DNA of 64,000 nucleotides from an uncultured Pelagibacteraceae bacterium (GTDB taxonomy: Bacteria > Pseudomonadota > Alphaproteobacteria > Pelagibacterales > Pelagibacteraceae): positions 98,904 through 162,903 of the forward strand of contig CACECL010000001.1 of NCBI GenBank assembly GCA_902557995.1. Direction: 5' to 3'. This document shows positions 35,202 through 45,832 of the stretch, one piece after another. Every line of letters starts with the position of its first letter. Position 1 is the stretch's first letter. The notes below the pieces were generated by a model that saw only the letters and a list, made by a program, of their open reading frames with translations, was not told the DNA's origin and did no database searches. The translations under genes were made by a program, and so were the position numbers.

Positions 35202-37871
35202 ATGACTCCAGGAAACAAAAATTCTTATAATTCACTCAAAAAAATCACAGTTAATGACAAAGAGTATAATTATTACTCGTTAAATGAAGCAGAAAAAAAT
35301 GGACTTGAAGGAATAAATAAACTTCCAAAATCTCTAAAAGTTTTACTAGAAAATTTATTAAGATACGAAGACGACTTAAGTGTAACGAAATCTCAAATAG
35401 AGGCGATTAAAAACTGGCTAAAGGCAAAAAAATCTAAAACTGAAATTGCATATAGACCAGCAAGAGTTTTGCTTCAAGATTATACAGGAATACCTGCGGT
35501 TGCAGATTTAGCTGCAATGAGAGAGGCAGTCAAAGAAAAAAATAAAGATCCAAATACAATCAATCCATTATCTGCAGTTGATCTTGTAATTGATCACTCT
35601 GTACAAGTCGACCAGTCTGCAAAAGCAGATTCTTTTGAAAAAAATGTCGATATAGAATTTGAAAGAAATGGAGAGAGATACTCTTTTTTAAAATGGGGAC
35701 AACAGGCATTTGATAATTTTAGAATAGTTCCACCAGGAACAGGAATTTGTCACCAAGTAAATCTAGAATATTTGTCAAAAGTTGTTTGGTCAGAAGAATT
35801 TAAAGGGGAAAAATATCTTTTTCCAGATACTTTAGTTGGAACAGACAGCCATACAACAATGGTAAATGGCTTATCTGTTTTAGGATGGGGCGTTGGAGGA
35901 ATTGAAGCTGAAGCAGGAATGTTAGGTCAACCAATTTCTATGTTAATACCAGAAGTCATTGGTTTTGAAATGAAAAACAAAATGCCAGAAGGAACCACTG
36001 CAACTGATTTAGTATTAACTGTTGTTAAAATGTTAAGAGATAAAGGAGTGGTTGGTAAGTTTGTTGAGTTTTATGGAGAGGGTTTAAAAAATTTAACACT
36101 AGCAGATAGAGCAACAATTGCAAACATGGCACCAGAATATGGTGCTACTTGTGGTTTTTTTCCTATCGATGAAGAAACATTAAAGTATTTGAAATTTTCT
36201 GGAAGAGATCAACAAACTGTTGATATCGTAGAAAATTATGCCAAGGAACAAGGTTTATGGGCGAGTAACGAAATAGAATTTACTGACATTATATCTTTAG
36301 ATATGTCCACAGTTGTACCAACTATTTCAGGACCTAAAAGACCTCAAGACAAAGTTCTTTTAACAGATGCACCTAGTTCGTTTCAAAAAGTATTGCAGGA
36401 AGCCACAAAAAATAATGAAAAGTCGATTTCGAAAGTATCAAATACAGATTATGAAATTAAAGATGGCTCAATATTAATTGCTGCAATAACTTCTTGTACC
36501 AACACTTCTAATCCAAATGTTCTAATCGGGGCTGGACTATTAGCTAAAAAAGCTATTGAAAAAGGTTTGCAGGTTAAACCCTGGGTAAAAACTTCTCTAG
36601 CACCTGGATCTCAAGTAGTTACAGACTATTTAACAAAAGCTGGATTAAATACTTATTTAGATCAGCTTGGCTTTAATTTAGTTGGGTATGGCTGTACAAC
36701 TTGCATTGGAAATTCAGGACCACTTCCAGAAAATATTGTAGAAGCAATCCAAAAAAAAAATATTTATGCAGTTTCAGTTTTATCTGGAAATAGAAATTTT
36801 GAAGGAAGAATTTCACCACATATAAAAGCTAACTATCTGGCATCACCTCCACTTGTTGTTGCATATGCAATAGCTGGGCATATGGAAGTTGATTTGTACA
36901 AAGATCCACTAGGAAAAGATAAAGAAGGAAAAGATGTTTTTTTAAAAGACATTTGGCCTTCAAACAAAGAGATAGAAGACACTTTAAAAGACTCACTTAA
37001 TGCTGAGATGTTTATAAAAAGATACTCAAATGTTTCTGAGGGTCCAACTCAATGGCAAAAAATTAAGACTGATAAAAGCAGTATCTATAATTGGGATGAG
37101 GGATCAACATATGTAAAAAAACCTCCGTTTTTTGACTCATTACCTGATAAACCAGAAGGATTTAAAGAAATTAAGGACGCAAGACCATTATTAATTTTAG
37201 GTGATATGATCACTACTGACCATATATCTCCAGCTGGTAGTATTCAAAAAGATAGTCCAACTGGTGAGTATTTCATGGAACACCAAATTTTACCTAGAGA
37301 TTATAACTCATATGGTTCAAGAAGAGGTAACCATGAAGTCATGATGCGAGGAACTTTTGCAAATATAAGAATTAGAAATGAAATGGCTCCTGGTACAGAA
37401 GGAGGTTTTACAAAGTTATATCCAGAAGAAAAAGTTCTTCCTGTCTATGATGCAGTAGTTGAATATAAGAAAAGAGGAACAGATTTAGTTGTAATAGGTG
37501 GCAAAGAGTATGGAACTGGATCATCTAGAGATTGGGCAGCTAAAGGAACAAAATTACTAGGTATAAAAGCAGTAATTGCAGAGAGTTTTGAAAGAATTCA
37601 CCGATCTAATTTGATTGGAATGGGAATATTACCATTACAATTTATCGACGATGTAAATAGAAAAAATCTAAAATTAATTGGTTCTGAATTAATTAGTATT
37701 ATAAATATAGAAAAGGGTGTTAATCCCTCAGATGAAGTGACAGTTGAAATTAAATATGCTACTGGCGAAATAAAGAAAATTAAAACTTTATGCAGAATTG
37801 ATACAAAAAATGAATTAGAGTATTATAAAAACGGAGGAATTCTGCAGTACGTCTTAAGGAATATGATTTAG
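35202..37871 (+). CDS. acnA: Aconitate hydratase A
   Basis: Full-length 889 aa; VGTDSHTTMVNGL, AAITSCTNTSNPNVLIGAGLLAKKA, GCTTCIGNSGPL, GGKEYGTGSSRDWAAKGTKLLGIKAVIAESFERIHRSNLIGMG. Confidence 0.97.
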   Translation: MTPGNKNSYNSLKKITVNDKEYNYYSLNEAEKNGLEGINKLPKSLKVLLENLLRYEDDLSVTKSQIEAIKNWLKAKKSKTEIAYRPARVLLQDYTGIPAVADLAAMREAVKEKNKDPNTINPLSAVDLVIDHSVQVDQSAKADSFEKNVDIEFERNGERYSFLKWGQQAFDNFRIVPPGTGICHQVNLEYLSKVVWSEEFKGEKYLFPDTLVGTDSHTTMVNGLSVLGWGVGGIEAEAGMLGQPISMLIPEVIGFEMKNKMPEGTTATDLVLTVVKMLRDKGVVGKFVEFYGEGLKNLTLADRATIANMAPEYGATCGFFPIDEETLKYLKFSGRDQQTVDIVENYAKEQGLWASNEIEFTDIISLDMSTVVPTISGPKRPQDKVLLTDAPSSFQKVLQEATKNNEKSISKVSNTDYEIKDGSILIAAITSCTNTSNPNVLIGAGLLAKKAIEKGLQVKPWVKTSLAPGSQVVTDYLTKAGLNTYLDQLGFNLVGYGCTTCIGNSGPLPENIVEAIQKKNIYAVSVLSGNRNFEGRISPHIKANYLASPPLVVAYAIAGHMEVDLYKDPLGKDKEGKDVFLKDIWPSNKEIEDTLKDSLNAEMFIKRYSNVSEGPTQWQKIKTDKSSIYNWDEGSTYVKKPPFFDSLPDKPEGFKEIKDARPLLILGDMITTDHISPAGSIQKDSPTGEYFMEHQILPRDYNSYGSRRGNHEVMMRGTFANIRIRNEMAPGTEGGFTKLYPEEKVLPVYDAVVEYKKRGTDLVVIGGKEYGTGSSRDWAAKGTKLLGIKAVIAESFERIHRSNLIGMGILPLQFIDDVNRKNLKLIGSELISIINIEKGVNPSDEVTVEIKYATGEIKKIKTLCRIDTKNELEYYKNGGILQYVLRNMI

Positions 37872-37873
37872 TT

Positions 37874-38518
37874 ATGGACGAGGATTTATCAATTATAAAT
37901 ACCAATACTAGAAACGAAAAAATTAAGAATTTTTTTGTAAATAATAAAAATAAAATAATTTCAGTTATAATTATTTTAATAATTATTATAGCAGGTGTTT
38001 TTAGTTACGATAAATATTTAATTAATGAAAAAAAAGATATCTCAGATAGTTATAATTCAATAATCATTGATTATTCTGAAAAAACGAAAAAAAAAACAGC
38101 TAGCAGTCTAATTGAAATTATAAACAAGAAAGATCCAACTTATTCACCTCTATCACTTTATTTTATTATTGATAATAATCTTGTAACTGATCAGTCCAAA
38201 ATCAATTCATTGTTTGATATATTGATAAATGATACTTCATTAGACAGTGAGATTAATAACTTAATTATATACAAGAAGGCACTCTACAATGCAGATAACG
38301 CTCAAGAAAGCGATCTTCTAAATATGTTAAATCCATTGATCAATTCAAAAAGTGTGTGGAAATCACATTCTTTATATTTAATGGCAGAATATTTTTATGC
38401 AAATAATCAAAAACAAAAAGCTAAAGAGTTTTATAATCAAATAATTAGCTTGGAAAATTCTAATCCAGATCTGAAATTAGAAGCTGAAAAAAGATTAAGT
38501 AGAGATTTGAGTGAATAG
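37874..38518 (+). CDS. Single-TM, tetratricopeptide/YfgM-like protein
   Basis: TM segment IISVIIILIIIIAGVFSY followed by helical region; upstream of a BamB-like gene, as yfgM often is. Confidence 0.55.
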   Translation: MDEDLSIINTNTRNEKIKNFFVNNKNKIISVIIILIIIIAGVFSYDKYLINEKKDISDSYNSIIIDYSEKTKKKTASSLIEIINKKDPTYSPLSLYFIIDNNLVTDQSKINSLFDILINDTSLDSEINNLIIYKKALYNADNAQESDLLNMLNPLINSKSVWKSHSLYLMAEYFYANNQKQKAKEFYNQIISLENSNPDLKLEAEKRLSRDLSE

Positions 38519-39806
38519 GTTAATATTTTTATTAATTTTAATTTTTTTAAATAATTGTTCATTAAATGAAGGCTCTAAAATATGGACCAAAGATCAGATA
38601 GAAAAGAATAAGCAAGAAAAGTTAAAAAAAGTATTCAATGAAAATAAAAAAATAATAGAAGAATTTAATAGTGAGTTAAGATTAGAATTAGAAAATATTA
38701 AAACTAACAACAAAATCATTGATAATAAAAACAATTATGGATCACAAAGCTATAGTGGAGATTTTAAAAAAATTGATAGTTTAAAATTTAAAAAATTAAA
38801 AAATATTAATCAATTAAATTATCACCCAATTTTTTTGAATGAAGGTATGATTTTTTTTGAAAATAAAGGAACAATAATAAAATATAGTGAAGATAATAAA
38901 ATTTTATGGAAAAATAATCATTATTCAAAAGCAGAAAAAAAACTTTTTCCTAAACTCTATTTCATTAAAGACAATCAAAATTTAATAGTCGCTGATTCAA
39001 TTTCAAAACTCTATTCAGTTGATATTAATACAGGGAATTTAAATTGGTCAAAATATAATGCATACCCATTTAATTCTAACATTAAAAAATATAATGATAA
39101 ATTTTTTGTCATTGATTATAAAAATACTTTAAGATGCTATTTTATAAATGATGGATCTGAATGTTGGAATGTTAAAACTGAAGGGTCGTTTACTTTATCA
39201 AATACTAAGACATCTTTAATTTTAGTTGATAATAAAATTATATTTAATAACTCTGTAGGTGAAATAACTGCTTTAAATATTGAAACAGGCATGCTTCTTT
39301 GGCAGTTACCCACGCAAAGCAGCAATATCATTTATGAAACTTATAATTTTCAAACGTCAGAATTGGTTTCAGATGGAAATTCAATTTATTTTTCAAATAA
39401 TAAAAATGAATTCTACTCAATTGATGTAAATTCAGGGTCAATAAATTGGATAAATAAAATTAATTCTAATATTTCCCCTATAATTATTGAAAATTTAATT
39501 TTTACTGTTTCAAATGAAGGTTTTTTATTTGTAATTGAAAAAAATAATGGAAATATAATTAGAATTACAGATGCATATATTCAATATAATAAAAAGAATA
39601 GATCTGAAATAAAGCCAATTGGTTTTGCTATTGGAAATAAAAATTTATATTTAACAAATTCAGATGGAAAAATTATCATTGTTGATTTAAGTTTGGGAGA
39701 CATAATTAAAATAGAAAAAGTATCTGGAAATCTTGTATCCAAACCATTAATTTTTGAAAATAATTTATATTTAATTAGAAATGGAAAAATTGATAAGTAT
39801 AATTAA
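38511..39806 (+). CDS. PQQ-repeat beta-propeller lipoprotein (BamB-like)
   Basis: Lipobox-like NRLIFLLILIFLNNCSL; repeated D(I/V)NTGNLNW, NIETGMLLWQ, DVNSGSINW motifs. Confidence 0.72.
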   Translation: MNRLIFLLILIFLNNCSLNEGSKIWTKDQIEKNKQEKLKKVFNENKKIIEEFNSELRLELENIKTNNKIIDNKNNYGSQSYSGDFKKIDSLKFKKLKNINQLNYHPIFLNEGMIFFENKGTIIKYSEDNKILWKNNHYSKAEKKLFPKLYFIKDNQNLIVADSISKLYSVDINTGNLNWSKYNAYPFNSNIKKYNDKFFVIDYKNTLRCYFINDGSECWNVKTEGSFTLSNTKTSLILVDNKIIFNNSVGEITALNIETGMLLWQLPTQSSNIIYETYNFQTSELVSDGNSIYFSNNKNEFYSIDVNSGSINWINKINSNISPIIIENLIFTVSNEGFLFVIEKNNGNIIRITDAYIQYNKKNRSEIKPIGFAIGNKNLYLTNSDGKIIIVDLSLGDIIKIEKVSGNLVSKPLIFENNLYLIRNGKIDKYN

Positions 39807-39808
39807 TC

Positions 39809-40240
39809 ATGATCTTAAAATTTTTAGAGAAGATCGGAAGAAAAAAAGTTGTATTAGATAGAGGACCTTCACACCCAAAATTCCAAGAGGCAAAACCTTG
39901 GATGAATAGATACTATGTTTTGTTCAGAAACAGACCTAAGTGGTTTCCGTTTAATATATTAATTCACGAGATGCTAGATGACGATCATGGTGATGGTGTT
40001 CATAATCATTTATGCCCTTATATCACAATTATTTTAAGGGGAGGATATTGGGAGACCACAAAAGATGGAAAATTTTGGAGAAAGCCAGGTTATATTGGTT
40101 TTAGGTCAGCTAATACTTTTCATAGAGTAGATCTTAAACAAGGAACAAATCCAATGACTATATTTATCCCTGGTCCATTCGGATTGAGAAAGGGTCCACG
40201 ATCAGAATATGGTATCGATTTTAAAACTAAAAGAAATTAA
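39809..40240 (+). CDS. Small cupin-like protein
   Basis: GVHNHLCPYITIILRGGYWET...GYIGFRSANTFHRVDL. Confidence 0.6.
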   Translation: MILKFLEKIGRKKVVLDRGPSHPKFQEAKPWMNRYYVLFRNRPKWFPFNILIHEMLDDDHGDGVHNHLCPYITIILRGGYWETTKDGKFWRKPGYIGFRSANTFHRVDLKQGTNPMTIFIPGPFGLRKGPRSEYGIDFKTKRN

Positions 40241-41295
40241 TGTCCAAATCATTTGAAAAAGAATTTGTATCTTTTTGTGAAAATCAAGATTTAGAAGTAA
40301 ATATAAATCAAATTAATGTTATTAAAAAATTAGAGGATTATTATCAAATTAATTTCAAATCATTTTTATTAAAATTATTTTTAAAAAAATCATCCCAAAA
40401 ATGCTTTTATCTTTATGGAGATGTTGGAGTTGGAAAGACTATGATTCTAAATTTTTTTTTCGATCAGCTAGATAAAAAAAAATTAAGAAAACACTTTAAT
40501 GAATTTATGTTAAATTTTCATGATTTTGCTCATGAAAGAAAAGAAAAAAGTGAAGAAAACATAATAAATTTATTTGTTAAAGATTTAAAATCAAAGGCTT
40601 CTTTAATTTATTTTGATGAATTTCAAGTAACTAATATTGTAGATGCTATGATTTTAGGAAAATTATTCGATCAAATATTTAAAGAGAATATCAAAATAAT
40701 TGTAACTTCTAATACTAAAATCTCAGAACTTTATAAGGACGGACTTCAAAGAGATCAATTTGTTCCATTCATAAAAATAATGCAGGATCAATCTGAAGAG
40801 TATGAACTTAAAATTGAGGATGATTATAGAAAATTAAATGATAACAAACTGCAAAGATATTTTTACCCTCTTAATCAAGAAACAAACTTTAAAATTAATA
40901 AATTTTTTAGAAAAATTACTAAAAATAAAAAAAAATCTACAATTTCATTTAATGTAAAGGGTAGAGATTTTAAAATGGAAAATTTTTATGAAGGCATTTT
41001 AAGAATAAAATTTAATGAATTATGTGATCAAAATTTAGGTGCTGAAGACTATTTAGAGATAATTAAAAATTGTAAATTTATAGTAATTGATCAGATACCT
41101 CAATTTAATGATGTGAATTCAAATCAACAACAACGTTTTATCACTTTGGTAGATGTAATTTATGATAAAGATATTTCATTAGCAGTCACAGCAGATCTAA
41201 ATTTAGATCAAATTACCTCATCAAGATTGTTAGAAAAACCATTTAAACGCACCATTAGTCGTTTGTATGAGCTTACATCGAAGGTGCATAATTAA
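40240..41295 (+). CDS. ZapE/AFG1-family ATPase
   Basis: YLYGDVGVGKTMILNFFFD Walker A, LIYFDEFQVTNIVDAMIL Walker B. Confidence 0.87.
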   Translation: MSKSFEKEFVSFCENQDLEVNINQINVIKKLEDYYQINFKSFLLKLFLKKSSQKCFYLYGDVGVGKTMILNFFFDQLDKKKLRKHFNEFMLNFHDFAHERKEKSEENIINLFVKDLKSKASLIYFDEFQVTNIVDAMILGKLFDQIFKENIKIIVTSNTKISELYKDGLQRDQFVPFIKIMQDQSEEYELKIEDDYRKLNDNKLQRYFYPLNQETNFKINKFFRKITKNKKKSTISFNVKGRDFKMENFYEGILRIKFNELCDQNLGAEDYLEIIKNCKFIVIDQIPQFNDVNSNQQQRFITLVDVIYDKDISLAVTADLNLDQITSSRLLEKPFKRTISRLYELTSKVHN

Positions 41296-41714
41296 TGAAA
41301 CAAGAATTTTACAATCTTCAAATTAAGACTAATGGTCAAAAGTTATATGAATTTACTAATGATACAATTCATTGGATTGGTCAAAATAACTTTAAAAATG
41401 GTATTCTTAATTTAAGTATTCAGCACACAAGCGCCTCATTAATTGTTCAAGAAAATGCAGATCCAGATGTACAAACAGATTTAATAAATTATTTTGATAA
41501 GTTAGCTCCTATGGATAACAAACTATATGTTCATACTACAGAGGGAAAAGATGATATGCCTGCACATATTAAATCTGCATTAACAAATAATCAAATTTCT
41601 TTAAGTGTGAGAGATAGTGAATTGTTGCTTGGAACTTGGCAGGGCATATATTTATTTGAACACAGATTAGAGGCACAAAAAAGAACTATAATTCACCATT
41701 TTATTGGAGAATAA
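41295..41714 (+). CDS. YjbQ-family protein
   Basis: LNLSIQHTSASLIVQENADPDVQTDL...LLGTWQGIYLFEHR. Confidence 0.87.
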   Translation: MKQEFYNLQIKTNGQKLYEFTNDTIHWIGQNNFKNGILNLSIQHTSASLIVQENADPDVQTDLINYFDKLAPMDNKLYVHTTEGKDDMPAHIKSALTNNQISLSVRDSELLLGTWQGIYLFEHRLEAQKRTIIHHFIGE

Positions 41715-41722
41715 AACTAAAT

Positions 41723-43144
41723 TTATTTTTTCTTCAAAGATTGAAACGCATCAAGAGCTGCGGCTCTAGCTTTTTCATGAATAACAATGGGACCGGGGTA
41801 ATCTTTGCCAATAATTGTTTTTATAGCTTCTTGATACTTTAATTCCATTTCCCATGGTTTATGAATAAATTTATTTGGAACATTTTTAATTTCAGGGACC
41901 CATTTTTTTACATAAATACCTTCTTTATCAAATTTTTCACCCTGAAGTATTGGATTGAATATTCTAAAATAAGGCGCTGCATCTGCCCCACAGCCAGCAA
42001 CCCATTGCCATTGAGCAACATTATTTGCTTTGTTAAAATCTAGTAGACAATTTCTAAAATGCTTCTCACCTTCAGTCCAATTAATTCTCAAATGTTTGAC
42101 TAAAAATGAACCAACAACCATTCTTATTCTATTATGCATCCATCCAGTCTCATATAATTCTCTCATACCAGCATCTACAATAGGATAACCGGTCATCCCT
42201 CTTTTCCATGCTTTTAAGAATTTCTCGTTTTTAGCCCAAGGAAATTTATCAAATTCTTTTCTAAAATTTCCTTTTAAGAATTCTGGGAAATAATTAATTA
42301 AACTATGTGAAAACTCTCTCCAACCAAGCTCGTTAATAAATTTTCTATAACCAATTCCTTTTGATTTAATTTCAGAACATTTTTTCCAAATACTCCCTAC
42401 ATGAATTTGACCATGTTTGATGTAAGGAGATAGTTTAGAGGTTCCTTCGATAGATGGTATATCTCGAGAAGTTCCATAATCCTTAATTTTATTTTCAATT
42501 AAATATTTAAGTATTTTTTTTGAATCATTTTCTGAAACTTTCCAATATTTTTCAAATTTTTTATACCAATTTTTTTTTGGTAAAATATCCTTTGGTTCAA
42601 CACACTTTTTAAAATATGAAATCTTTTTTATTTTTTTTTTAACAATATAATTTCTGCTTGATGGTCGATTTAAATAAACTTTTTCCGCATTTCTCCAAAA
42701 AGGGGTAAACACTTTAAAGGGAGTTCCATCATTTTTTGTTATCTCTTGAAATTCATTTAAAATATTTCCTTTGAAATATTTATAATTAATTTCATTTTTA
42801 ATAAATAGGTCACGTATTTTTTTTCCTTTAGCTATAACATCTGGCTCATAAATTTTATTCCAATAAATAGAAAGCTTATCCTTTTTATTAATTTTAGAAA
42901 AAATTTCTAATTCATCACCTTTTACTATTTCAAGGTTAATTTTATAATCCGATAATTCTTTTTTTAAAGTTTCTAGAGATTTAAAAACCCACCATTTTTG
43001 AGCCTCTCTTTTGTCATCAAAATCATTGTTATTATAAATATATAATGCAATTACATTATCATGATTTTGTGATGCAAAAGATAAAGCGGGATTATTTTCA
43101 ATTCTAAAATCCTCTCTTATCCAAAAAATACCTGTGCTGCTCAT
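41723..43144 (-). CDS. Deoxyribodipyrimidine photolyase / cryptochrome family
   Basis: GIFWIREDFRIENNPALSFA; FINELGWREFSHSLINYFPEF; GMTGYPIVDAGMRELYETGWMHNRIRMVVGSFLVKHL. Confidence 0.93.
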   Translation of the reverse strand: MSSTGIFWIREDFRIENNPALSFASQNHDNVIALYIYNNNDFDDKREAQKWWVFKSLETLKKELSDYKINLEIVKGDELEIFSKINKKDKLSIYWNKIYEPDVIAKGKKIRDLFIKNEINYKYFKGNILNEFQEITKNDGTPFKVFTPFWRNAEKVYLNRPSSRNYIVKKKIKKISYFKKCVEPKDILPKKNWYKKFEKYWKVSENDSKKILKYLIENKIKDYGTSRDIPSIEGTSKLSPYIKHGQIHVGSIWKKCSEIKSKGIGYRKFINELGWREFSHSLINYFPEFLKGNFRKEFDKFPWAKNEKFLKAWKRGMTGYPIVDAGMRELYETGWMHNRIRMVVGSFLVKHLRINWTEGEKHFRNCLLDFNKANNVAQWQWVAGCGADAAPYFRIFNPILQGEKFDKEGIYVKKWVPEIKNVPNKFIHKPWEMELKYQEAIKTIIGKDYPGPIVIHEKARAAALDAFQSLKKK

Positions 43145-43148
43145 TGGT

Positions 43149-44279
43149 TTAATTTTGGTTAATTAAATTTTGATACATTTCTTGATCAGTATCTCCCTCA
43201 CAACCAAAAACTAAAACATTAGATTTTTCATTTAGATCTAATTTTTCTTTAATTGCTTGATCTTCACAACTTGTAATCAAACTGATTACACCAGGAGCTG
43301 AATTTTCTCCTGCAATTATTTTATCATCGCTTAAGCTTGAATTTCCAAGTAGTTTCATAGTTTTTGCAATATCATCATCTGGTAAACTAATACAATGTTT
43401 AACTGAATTTTTGAGTATTGCCCATGGGACCAATGATACTTCGCCACAAGACATACCACCCATTAAGCTTTCCCTTTTAATATCTATTTTTTCTATTTTA
43501 CCAGTTTTAATGCTTTCCATTACACATGCTGCGCTATCAGGTTCAACAACTATAATTACTGGAATATGATTTAAATATCTTGCAATACCTGCAACCATAG
43601 CAGCAGCCATGCCACCAACACCTGCCTGTAAAATGATGTGGGTTATTTTCTCCTCTTGGATTTGATCAGCTATTTCTTTCATCATGACTGTATAACCTGC
43701 CATCGTATACTTAGGTACAATCATATAATCTTTCCAAGCAACATCTTGAACTATTTGCCAATTATTTTCAGTAGACTGTTTTATACATTCAATCAATGAT
43801 TTTTCATAATTACCTTTTACTTTAACTACATCTGCTCCAAGATTAGACATAGCTTTGCCTCTTGCATCACTTACAAATTCACTAATAAATATTTTGCATT
43901 TTAATCCCAATCTTCTTGCTCCCCAGGCAACAGATCTTCCATGATTACCTGCAGTAGCTGTTGCTACAACTATATCTTTATTTCCTTTGGTTACTTTTTC
44001 TACTGCATAAGCTCCACCTAAAGCTTTAAAAGATTTTAAATCAAATCTTTTATTTTCATCTTTATAAAAGATTTTGTTTAAATTTAATTCTTTTGAAAGT
44101 TTATTTAAAGAAAGCAGAGGAGTAGGAGAATAACCTTTCCACTTAGAAATACTCTTATAAGCATCATCAATTTCTTCTAAGGTTAAAGAATTAAGAATTT
44201 CTTTTTTATTAAATGAATAATTTTTATTGTCAGTAAATTCTGTGTATTTCCATTGATGACCGTTAGATAATATAGTCAT
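43149..44279 (-). CDS. PLP fold-type II enzyme, diaminopropionate ammonia-lyase-like
   Basis: YKDENKRFDLKSFKALGGAYAVEKV (PLP Lys), ATATAGNHGRSVAWGARRLG, QAGVGGMAAAMVAGIA. Confidence 0.75.
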   Translation of the reverse strand: MTILSNGHQWKYTEFTDNKNYSFNKKEILNSLTLEEIDDAYKSISKWKGYSPTPLLSLNKLSKELNLNKIFYKDENKRFDLKSFKALGGAYAVEKVTKGNKDIVVATATAGNHGRSVAWGARRLGLKCKIFISEFVSDARGKAMSNLGADVVKVKGNYEKSLIECIKQSTENNWQIVQDVAWKDYMIVPKYTMAGYTVMMKEIADQIQEEKITHIILQAGVGGMAAAMVAGIARYLNHIPVIIVVEPDSAACVMESIKTGKIEKIDIKRESLMGGMSCGEVSLVPWAILKNSVKHCISLPDDDIAKTMKLLGNSSLSDDKIIAGENSAPGVISLITSCEDQAIKEKLDLNEKSNVLVFGCEGDTDQEMYQNLINQN

Positions 44280-44282
44280 GTA

Positions 44283-45608
44283 CTAACAATCTAGAGTATT
44301 ATCTTTTTCCCACTTTGTAACATCTTTTGTTTTATCAAAACTATTTTTTGACTTGAATTCATTCATTTCTGAACTTCTTAATTTTATATAACTATTAATT
44401 ACATCATTGCCAAAAGCATCATTCATATCTTTATTATTTTTTAATAAATTTAATGATTGTGCAAGTTCATCAGGTAGTTTGGGTAAGTCTGGATATTTAG
44501 CGTGGTCTTCATACATATTACAATCCAAAGGTTTGCCTGGATCAACGTTATTTTTCAAACCATATAGACCAGCTGCTAAAACACTTGCTTGCAATAAGTA
44601 AGGATTAGCAGAACCATCCATTAATCTTAATTCAAATCTTCCTGGATCAGGAATTCTGATCATGTGTGTTCGATTATTACCTGTATACGAAATACTACTC
44701 GGTGACCACGATGCTCCAGATTTTGTAGGTGGTGCATTTATTCTTCTATAACTATTGATTGTTGGGTTAAAAAACGCAGATAAAGATGAAGCATTTTTAA
44801 TTACTCCACCTAAAAAATTATAGGCCATTTTACTTAATCCAAGTTTATCTTTACTGTCTAAGAATTTATTTTTATTACCCTGCCAAACTGATACGTGAGC
44901 ATGACAACCATTACCGGTTAAATTTCCAAATGGTTTAGGCATAAATGTTGCTCTTAATCCGTGCTTTTCAGCAATTGTTTTTACCATAAACTTAAAAAAG
45001 GTGTGTCTATCTGCAGTTTTTAGGCAATCTGAATAATCCCAATTCATTTCAAATTGACCGTTAGCATCTTCGTGATCATTTTGATAAGGGCCCCATCCCA
45101 TTTCAATCATACAGTCACAAATTTCCTTAATTAAATCATACCTTCTCATTAATGCAGATTGGTCATAACAAGGTTTAGACTGAGTATCTCTTGGATCCGC
45201 AATTGAGTTACCATCAGGTGAAATTAAAAAATATTCACACTCAACACCTGATTTCATTATTAAATTTTGTTTTTTAAGTTTTTTAATTTGATTTTTTAAC
45301 ATTACTCTGGGCGACGCATCTACTGGTTTGCCATTCATCCACAAGTCAGATGCTAACCATCCAACCTCTTTATTCCAGGGAAGTTGAATTAAGCTATCTG
45401 GATCAGGAATTCCAAACATATCAGAATCTGCTGGTGTCATATCTAGCCAAGCAGCAAAACCAGCAAAACCAGCTCCTGCATTTTGCATTTCTTTTATGGC
45501 GTGAGCAGGGACTAATTTTGATCTTAATACACCGAATAAATCTACAAAACTGATTAAAAAATATTTAATTTTTTTTTGCTTAGCAATTTGAAATAAATTT
45601 TTAGCCAC
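44283..45608 (-). CDS. Type III glutamine-synthetase family (GlnT/GmaS-like) ligase
   Basis: GAGFAGFAAWLDMTPADSDMFGIPDPDSLIQLPWNKEVGWLASDL, ECEYFLI, NDHEDANGQFEMNW, GNGCHAHVSVW, NRTHMIRIPDPGRFELRLMDGSANPYL. Confidence 0.85.
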   Translation of the reverse strand: MAKNLFQIAKQKKIKYFLISFVDLFGVLRSKLVPAHAIKEMQNAGAGFAGFAAWLDMTPADSDMFGIPDPDSLIQLPWNKEVGWLASDLWMNGKPVDASPRVMLKNQIKKLKKQNLIMKSGVECEYFLISPDGNSIADPRDTQSKPCYDQSALMRRYDLIKEICDCMIEMGWGPYQNDHEDANGQFEMNWDYSDCLKTADRHTFFKFMVKTIAEKHGLRATFMPKPFGNLTGNGCHAHVSVWQGNKNKFLDSKDKLGLSKMAYNFLGGVIKNASSLSAFFNPTINSYRRINAPPTKSGASWSPSSISYTGNNRTHMIRIPDPGRFELRLMDGSANPYLLQASVLAAGLYGLKNNVDPGKPLDCNMYEDHAKYPDLPKLPDELAQSLNLLKNNKDMNDAFGNDVINSYIKLRSSEMNEFKSKNSFDKTKDVTKWEKDNTLDC

Positions 45609-45625
45609 AACTTAAGTTAACACAA

Positions 45626-45775
45626 TTATTTAAAAAAAGATAAAATTGTTTCTTTGTAATAAATTAAATTTACAACAATAATTACAATTACAGCTAGTAT
45701 TGCACCATACTTGGCTTTAGGAAATGCTACACCTCTCATTTTTGAGGGTCTTAACTCTTCTTTATTATCTTCCAT
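45626..45775 (-). CDS. 49-aa single-TM small protein, below the ORF-track cutoff
   Basis: My translation: MEDNKEELRPSKMRGVAFPKAKYGAILAVIVIIVVNLIYYKETILSFFK*, one hydrophobic helix with a basic flank. Confidence 0.6.
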   Translation of the reverse strand: MEDNKEELRPSKMRGVAFPKAKYGAILAVIVIIVVNLIYYKETILSFFK

Positions 45776-45793
45776 AAATTTAGAATAAAAAAA

Positions 45794-45817
45794 GGGCGCT
45801 ACATTTAAGTAGCGCCC
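45794..45817 (-). terminator. Intrinsic terminator of the amtB transcript
   Basis: gggcgctac-atttaa-gtagcgccc; the minus-strand continuation is TTTTTTTATTC. Confidence 0.92.
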
Positions 45818-45832
45818 AAATTTTAATTGAAA

